In this document: positions 58,440 to 64,000 of the stretch, piece after piece
How positions within the stretch are numbered: position 1 is the stretch's first letter
How the letters are laid out: the number at the start of each line of letters is the position of its first letter
From: Bisporella sp. PMI_857
Taxonomy: Eukaryota; Ascomycota; Leotiomycetes; Helotiales; Helotiaceae
Assembly (NCBI GenBank): GCA_021307315.1
Contig: JAJSPD010000028.1
Coordinates: 186,001-250,000, forward strand
Direction: 5' to 3'
Length of the DNA stretch: 64,000 bases
Notes under the pieces: model-generated
What the model was told of the DNA's origin: nothing
Database searches by the model: none
Seen by the model: only the letters and a program-made list of their open reading frames with translations
Made by a program: the position numbers and the translations under genes

Positions 58440-59608
58440 TTAACATGCGGACGAATCTATAATAATAGGAGAAGGTGGTATCGTCGAGACAGTGGTAGAT
58501 GATTCACGATCCAGCAGTTCGCTCATATCTGCGTATATACCAGGCGGCATTTGTGAGGCAGCAGGATCTGCGTTTATTGGTTCAGGACGTGTCACCGTCT
58601 GCGACTCCGGGGGGTTTAACCAAGGGAAGTTTCGTCGTCTCCTTTGATTCGTTATCCTGGTAAGCCTCGCTCTTCGCATTGGTAGCAATTCTGGATTTGG
58701 CCTGAAAGGAGGATCCAGCACTCTGGGTAGGCCAGAATTGTTCAGTAAAGCCTCTGGAGGGACGGCTCGGCAAGCATGGTCTTCGAGGATACTGACTATC
58801 GCCTCATCGATCGGTATTTGCCTATGTCCCAAGCCACCTGCGGTCTCAACACGGTTCTGCTCATGTGTAGGGAAGGCCTGTGCACTAAGACTGGAAACAT
58901 TCACTGCTGGGAGGTTCGTCTGAAAATTATAAAAAAGGCCATTTGGTACAGGATAAAAACTCTCCCTCATCGGCGCACTATGCCGTCTTCGCAAGCTTGG
59001 CCTGGATACCCTTAAGTCTCTCTCTCTAGCTCCTCTGGCAGGCTGCAATCTCTCCGATTGCCTATCTATCCGATCTCGAGTATCCCCAAGCTGCGCAAAA
59101 CTTGTTCCTGGATCAGACGCTGGTGCTGAATGAGACCCTGAACTAGTCTCCCAATCTGTTAAGAAAGAATCATGCAGCTCATCCTCCGAGAACGTGCCCA
59201 AGTCAGATGGAGACTCCCGACCGTCTACAATCTCGATATATTGCTGGGCCTGTGGTGGTAAATATGGAATAAAGCACACTTTGCAGTCGTGCCATTTCAA
59301 CCGGAAATCATCATCCCAATCTCCTTGATAGACTAGTCTGGAATAGGTTTTGCCACACGACTGGTTCTCCACGATTGCACATGCTGTGAGCGAGGTGCAA
59401 AAGTTGCAGCTCGGAAGAAGCATTTGAATGTCACAACGCAGAACCTCAAGATTTCTACAGCACCCTATGTAGCTGCATGACTCATAAAAATCGAAATCCT
59501 TATTCCGGTGCCTCTCAGCTAAGGTCAGTTCATATTTCCAACTTGACAGTGCAGTTCAGATTGGTAGATTAGGGTGGAAAGTGGGCCACTCACCTGCACC
59601 ACTTGCAT
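58440..59608 (-). CDS. Cys-rich N-terminus, disordered C-terminus protein, unknown
   Basis: The main frame runs to a stop at 58440 and has an ATG at 59423 (327 residues). Cysteine-rich coding continues upstream without a stop (ESCSYIGCCRNLEVLRCD), so I extended it through an AG at 59514 to a five-codon first exon at 59608-59594 (gtgagt donor), giving 362 residues. If that intron is wrong, the start is 59423. The first ~100 residues hold about 11 cysteines in pairs (CCRN, CNFC, CKVC), suggesting a metal-binding or RING/CHY-like fold that I cannot name. The rest is Ser/Pro/Arg-rich and disordered with RRRRNFPWLNPP-type basic patches. A nuclear or regulatory role is conceivable, nothing more. 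It is convergent with the complex I subunit gene. Confidence 0.6.
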
Positions 59609-60136
59609 ATTGCGATGTATATTTTACACATGATTGGACGGTAGAATGTTTGGACTAGAGCTCCTCAGTCTGCAGATGTGTGTTAGTTTATCAATTGACG
59701 AAGGGCATCAGTGATTGATGAGCGCTCATGTTCTGACAACTCAAAATTGTTAAATATTGTGGAGAAATCGGGCATGGACACTGTTTTCCATTCGTGCAGG
59801 ATATATGTCGCTCAGAGACCCGTAATGGCCGCACTTTGGTAGTGGTATACATAATCTCCTGGCTTAAGTAAGATCAGTATCAAAGAGAACACTTACAATT
59901 ATGTATGAGCCAAAGCAAAGAAAAGATTGCGCCAAATAGACATTGAAGTGATATTGAGAGAAGCCAATGAAGTTAGGTGGGGATATTAGGTACTAGACGG
60001 CCACGGAGAAGGAAAGGGCTTAAAAGCACTTTCTCGAATTGCCTTAGAAGTGTAGAGCAGAGAAGGTGCCATCAATGTTACGAGGTCGCTTCCTCCAGTC
60101 CTTGACTTCCTTTCATGCCTAGTGAGATCAATATAC
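59609..60136. other. Intergenic, no gene seen
   Basis: Promoter side of the Cys-rich gene and 3' side of the MFSD1-like gene. No further feature supported. Confidence 0.5.
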
Positions 60137-62047
60137 TCAATAGTTATTGCCAGTCGCGGCTCCCCAAATATATGCGCACCATGAACCTAGAACCAGTACG
60201 CAGAGAGCCGAAAAACAGCAGATGCTGAGCCTCCGATTCATTGCTCCTTTCTCGACCGTAAAGCGCTCTTTCCTCTCGTTGATTAAGTTGCCATTTGCTA
60301 TTCTCTGCTTGCGTGTCCACTGCAGCCGTCTAAGGTCAACGGAGAATATAGCGAGAACCACCAATGCACCTGAGACAACAACTGATAATGCTGAGAGTAC
60401 CACATAGACGATGATAACTCTGTCATAACTGTCGTTGTCTGCGTCTTGGATGCGACCTGTGATAAGATTGATGATGATATTCATCCTATGATTGCTATAA
60501 TTTAGCCAGTGGATTATAACTAGATCTTAGACAGGTAGAGCTCAGACTTACGCGTTATTGGTAGTAATTTTGAGTGCATACGCTGAGCCAAATACCTCTT
60601 GATACCACATAGATGTCCGGATACTGTCAATGATGACGGTTGGACCGAATGAGTAGGCAAAAGCATATATTCCGAATGCCGCAGCTGTTCCCTGTGTGGT
60701 AGGAGCCCAGTTTACCAAAGCCATGGCAATGAAGACACCGATGCCACAGAACGCCACTACAGAGTCAAATCAGTAATGATACCCAGATAACGGAATGCCG
60801 CTTATTGTTGTAGCTGTTCATGGTAAACAATCGAGAGATCCGTCAAGCCAGCTTACTACGAACAGCAAATACTGCTTGATAAATATAGAAGTCGGTAGGG
60901 TGGGTAAAACTTACTGAGTGAAACACGGTTTCCAAACAAGTCAATGAAAATCCCAAGAAGCGGCACGACAAAGAATCCAGAATATTGCAGAACTGATGTA
61001 TACCAGCCAGCCGTGATGCTGTCCGTGTTGAATCTTTGCTCAGCCAGTTCAGTTGCATTTTGAGTGAAAACAAAAGCTGTACTGGTCTCAAACATGGTAA
61101 ACGCAATGATAGTCCAGAAGACCCAAGGCATTTCTACGACTTTTCTGAGCTCGAATTTCTTGTTCTTCTCGGTCAGTTTTTCTCCCGTCGATGGGTCCGT
61201 AATATTAGCAAAGCGTTTGTTGGCGTACTTCGTGAAAAGGTAAAAGACAAAGGTTACTAGATTGGTGAACAGATTCATGAATACTGCCACCCAATATACC
61301 CACTTGAAATCACCAAGGTTCTATCGATATGTGTTAGTATTTCCTAGAAGATAAAGATTCAAAACATGCGTAAACACTTTAGCAGACTTTTTCTTACCTT
61401 TGAAATGATATTTGCAGTTGATTTACCAACAAAACCTCCAATTTTGCCTATGGCTAACTCCAGTCCAAGTGTGGAAGCGAATCCATTACTTGGAGGGAAC
61501 CAACTTGAGAAAATCTTATATTGAGCGATTTGGGTAGCAATATCTCCAAATGCTGAGATGACTCTCCCAGCCACCATAAACCTAAAGCTTCGGACCGTTG
61601 TAGCTGCAGCAACCAAGATCGAGCCAAAGGTAACAATTGCATTTCCGTATAGAATCGCTCGAGCCCCGCCTATTCTATCTGTGACCACACCAGAGAGCAG
61701 GATCAGAAGAGTTTTCAAGAAATCCTCACTGGATTCGAGAAGAGCGAATTGGGTGTTGTTGATGTTGAGTTTCTGCTTGAAGTCAGTCTTTGCGCGGTGC
61801 CTCGTGTCGAGGTCTCCACCTTTTTCAATGTGGATTTCATTGCTCCAGTCACTCCACTGCTCCAACTCGACCCAAACCCAATGCCAGAGACCAGAATGAC
61901 AGACAAAATCTTATAGCTCAGCGGCACTTGAGCTCCGGTACTTGCGCCATTGCCACTTGGATGTTCAATGTCTTTGATACTAGAGCTATCCGGAGTCCTT
62001 GGGACGTCTGCCACTTGAACGTCCTCCTTTATTTTGTTCTCAACCAT
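60137..62047 (-). CDS. MFS transporter, MFSD1-like
   Basis: Six exons on the minus strand (62047-61820, 61775-61398, 61320-60915, 60874-60857, 60756-60552, 60485-60137) join in frame to 527 residues with about 12 membrane helices. The N-terminal tail is cytosolic. TM1 ends in GFGSSWSSGVTGAMKSTLKK, followed by NINNTQFALLESSEDFLKTL, a stretch characteristic of the MFSD1-like branch rather than the sugar or drug families. The fourth exon has only 18 nt; including it gives the expected spacing between FGNRVSL and the next helix (FCGIGVFIAMALVNW), and the phase fits on both sides. MFSD1 in animals is a lysosomal dipeptide exporter; a vacuolar role here is inference. It is divergent from the monooxygenase at the window end, 1.5 kb away. 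Confidence 0.92.
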
Positions 62048-63532
62048 TTTGGAGATGACAGAAAATTGAAGCTTTACTGCAGAGATCGAGCAAAACAGAA
62101 ATAATTCCACGGAGGATATGGTCTTCACTTATTCAACGCATGACGCTAAGAAACCGGGAGAGATCGGCGATGTAAGTCCTAGAGGAGCCAACGTAGAATG
62201 CAGAATAACTCGGAAGCCAACGTGTTTCACGGACATTTCGACGGGCCAATATATGAAGCTAGCAATACTTAGCAAACAGCCAAGCTTTTAACATGGAAGT
62301 AAGCAGGCCAAAGTATATTGCCAAGGTGCTAGTTCTCGCAAATTTCGATCTGATAAGAGCGTGGGGACAAATTCGTCGTGCGAGGACGCAGCTTGGCGTG
62401 AAAAGAGTGGGATATTTTTTTGATCTGATAATTTTCAGATCCACAGATGATGCGGCATTATCTCTTTTTTCCGGTGCTTGTCTTCCATTAGTCAACATAC
62501 AGACGAGCTTCCGCCTACGTCCTGTTTTGTGCGCATAAGAACCATATCATTGCCCAGATGTCTCTTGACCCTTGTAGTCTAATACTATCCGCAACATTGA
62601 TGGAAGTTTTTTTGGAAGCCAAGAGCTTAGAGGGGAAAGCGCTTTCATCTCTCATTTACATTGTTCCACCAAGTCAAGTGACTTGCATGAGCAATGTAAG
62701 CCTCCGGTATGATCTGATTCTTTGGTGTTACGTCCCTGTTTTGTGGATATGGAAGCTCTCGCTGTTCAAGTTGGGAATGGCGTGTACTCAACAGGAATTT
62801 CTTTTTTGTTCCGCAAATTTTCTTCAATAGCTTTATAGCTCTCAGAATACATGCGTAGTTGATAGGAGAGATAACGAAGTCTGTCCATGGAAGTTGATTG
62901 AGTGCTGGGGCACAACAAATATGGAAGTCGGTTGACATCGGGCCGAGCCGGTATTTATCCCGACCCGACCAACACTCCTTGAGCTTCTGTCCCAAAGATC
63001 CTTTTGCCATCTATTCGAGAATAGTGTATCACTTTGTCACGGGAAGGCTGGATCCATAGTCATAACTGTTGATCATCCGCCACCGATTGTAAATCTTGTT
63101 TATTCTTTATGCGAGCTTTACTGGTTGCCTCTTGTTGGTCTTGTCCATGAAAGATGAGTCAATCAGATTGGTACACGATTCGACATGTCGAAGGAAATAA
63201 TAACCGCACTACCTCTCATTTCTCCGACCATTTTTTATTCTCAATACCTCTCGCCTGATGCCAAACTGGGAAGAAAGAGAGGGAAACCGTGAATCCCTGG
63301 TGGTTGTTTGTTAGAGCCAACAGCATGGCGAAGCGCAATAGCAAACGAATGAAAGTGTGCACTAGAATTTATGTGGCGTGCGCCGTTGAAAAAACACCAA
63401 CATGACTTGAATGAGTACGCATATTACCCCATTCTTTTAACCAGTGTTCAAGCACAGTTATTAATACGCTGGTCCACTCCTTCCCCTTCTTTCGATATAT
63501 TTGCTTAGAATTTCAAAAACAAACAAGAAATA
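62048..63532. other. Divergent intergenic region with one small open frame
   Basis: This 1.5-kb region lies between the starts of the MFSD1-like and monooxygenase genes. A minus-strand ATG frame of 121 codons (63010-62645, MAKGSLGQKLKECW...) has coding-like composition but no recognised family or intron, so I do not call it a gene. Confidence 0.4.
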
Positions 63533-64000
63533 ATGAATAGCGAGGTGAAACATGACGCGATTGTCATTGGAGCAGGTAAATTACATATGGCCTGGCTTAG
63601 CCAGCCACTATTTCTGACCGAATTTAATTAGGGATATCCGGGATATATGCTGCAAAGTTCTATCTCGACATACACCCAAATTCCCGGCTGGTTATTCTCG
63701 ACCGGGACAATTGCGTTGGAGGAACCTGGAACTCGAGTATGTTGTACCAGATTCCCAGAGATCAATTTTGACATGGTCTATAATAGGACGAGGATATGAT
63801 TCCTTTTGGACACAATTGACGGTAGGAATGGCAGAGGTACGGACTTCTCTTTCACTACTCAGAATAATTCAAAATTATTTCTGCGAGTTGAAAGATTGTA
63901 ATTGAAGATAAAATACAATTAATGGTTGATATAGTTTCCTGATATATCAATGCCACGCCCATCGGACGAAGACCTATACTATGAGTTTTTCAAGGCCAAA
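63533..64000 (+). CDS. Flavin-containing monooxygenase-like protein (5' part)
   Basis: Four exons are visible (63533-63575, 63632-63736, 63787-63836, 63935 to the window end), all in frame, giving the first 88 residues; the gene continues beyond the window. The dinucleotide-binding motif DAIVIGAGISGIYAAKF (GxGxxG) binds the FAD ADP moiety. An acidic end of strand 2 (RLVILDRDNCVGGTWNSR) carries the GGTW element typical of class B flavin monooxygenases. FWTQLTVG and FFKAK fit the fungal FMO / dimethylaniline-oxidase-like group. These enzymes oxygenate N, S or carbonyl groups using NADPH and O2. The substrate is unknown. Proximity to a divergent transporter is suggestive but not evidence of a pathway. 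Confidence 0.88.

Noticed and set aside
62645..63010. 121-codon minus-strand ATG frame between the MFSD1-like and monooxygenase genes
   Set aside because: Coding-like composition but no family, intron or conservation evidence; kept only as a remark.

Overview
The window looks like nuclear DNA of a filamentous ascomycete (Pezizomycotina). The signs are short GT-AG introns of about 45-100 bp in almost every gene, Zn(II)2Cys6 transcription factors, a 2EXR-domain protein, a CYP52-like P450, a fungal-type vacuolar subtilisin and a fungal complex I 9.5 kDa subunit. A leotiomycete is my guess; the sequence alone does not settle it. I rebuilt exon joins by hand. In every gene listed with high confidence, the reading frame closes through all introns.

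Layout. 1-9 kb: one intron-containing gene for a 787-residue, mostly disordered protein with an unusual C-terminal zinc cluster. It is followed by a repeat-rich, gene-poor stretch with a degenerate short-repeat array, a probable solo LTR, a relic of a small secreted protein and poly-C tracts. 8.7-18.4 kb: four minus-strand genes (Zn2Cys6 regulator, MFS transporter, 2EXR protein, CYP52-like P450), an arrangement compatible with a small metabolic neighbourhood. 18.4-22.9 kb: no clear gene, but decayed coding-like segments. 22.9-25.3 kb: a six-exon copper amine oxidase on the minus strand. 26.4-30 kb: an importin-7/8-type karyopherin (Nmd5/Sxm1 class) on the plus strand. 31.7-33.6 kb: a second Zn2Cys6 regulator. 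At 33.85-34.27 kb, just upstream of it, lies a 424-bp MITE with about 88-bp nearly perfect terminal inverted repeats and TA duplications.

36.7-46 kb: a gene of unknown function with uncertain splicing, a 1226-residue disordered protein and a vacuolar subtilisin (cerevisin/Alp2 type). 46.7-54.8 kb: a 2630-residue BEACH-WD40 protein. 55-60 kb: a small membrane protein without an obvious start codon, the oligosaccharyltransferase subunit OST48/Wbp1, the divergently transcribed complex I 9.5 kDa subunit, and a Cys-rich protein of unknown function. 60-64 kb: an MFSD1-like transporter with an 18-nt micro-exon, and the 5' part of a flavin-dependent monooxygenase that runs off the window.

Most of the window is housekeeping (nuclear import, N-glycosylation, respiration, vacuolar proteolysis, membrane traffic) with inserted accessory material. 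I found no rRNA, tRNA or CRISPR and no obvious polyketide or peptide synthetase. The most unusual items are the C-terminal zinc cluster, the near-perfect MITE, the start-less secreted-protein relic and a short dispersed inverted repeat that brackets the second regulator.
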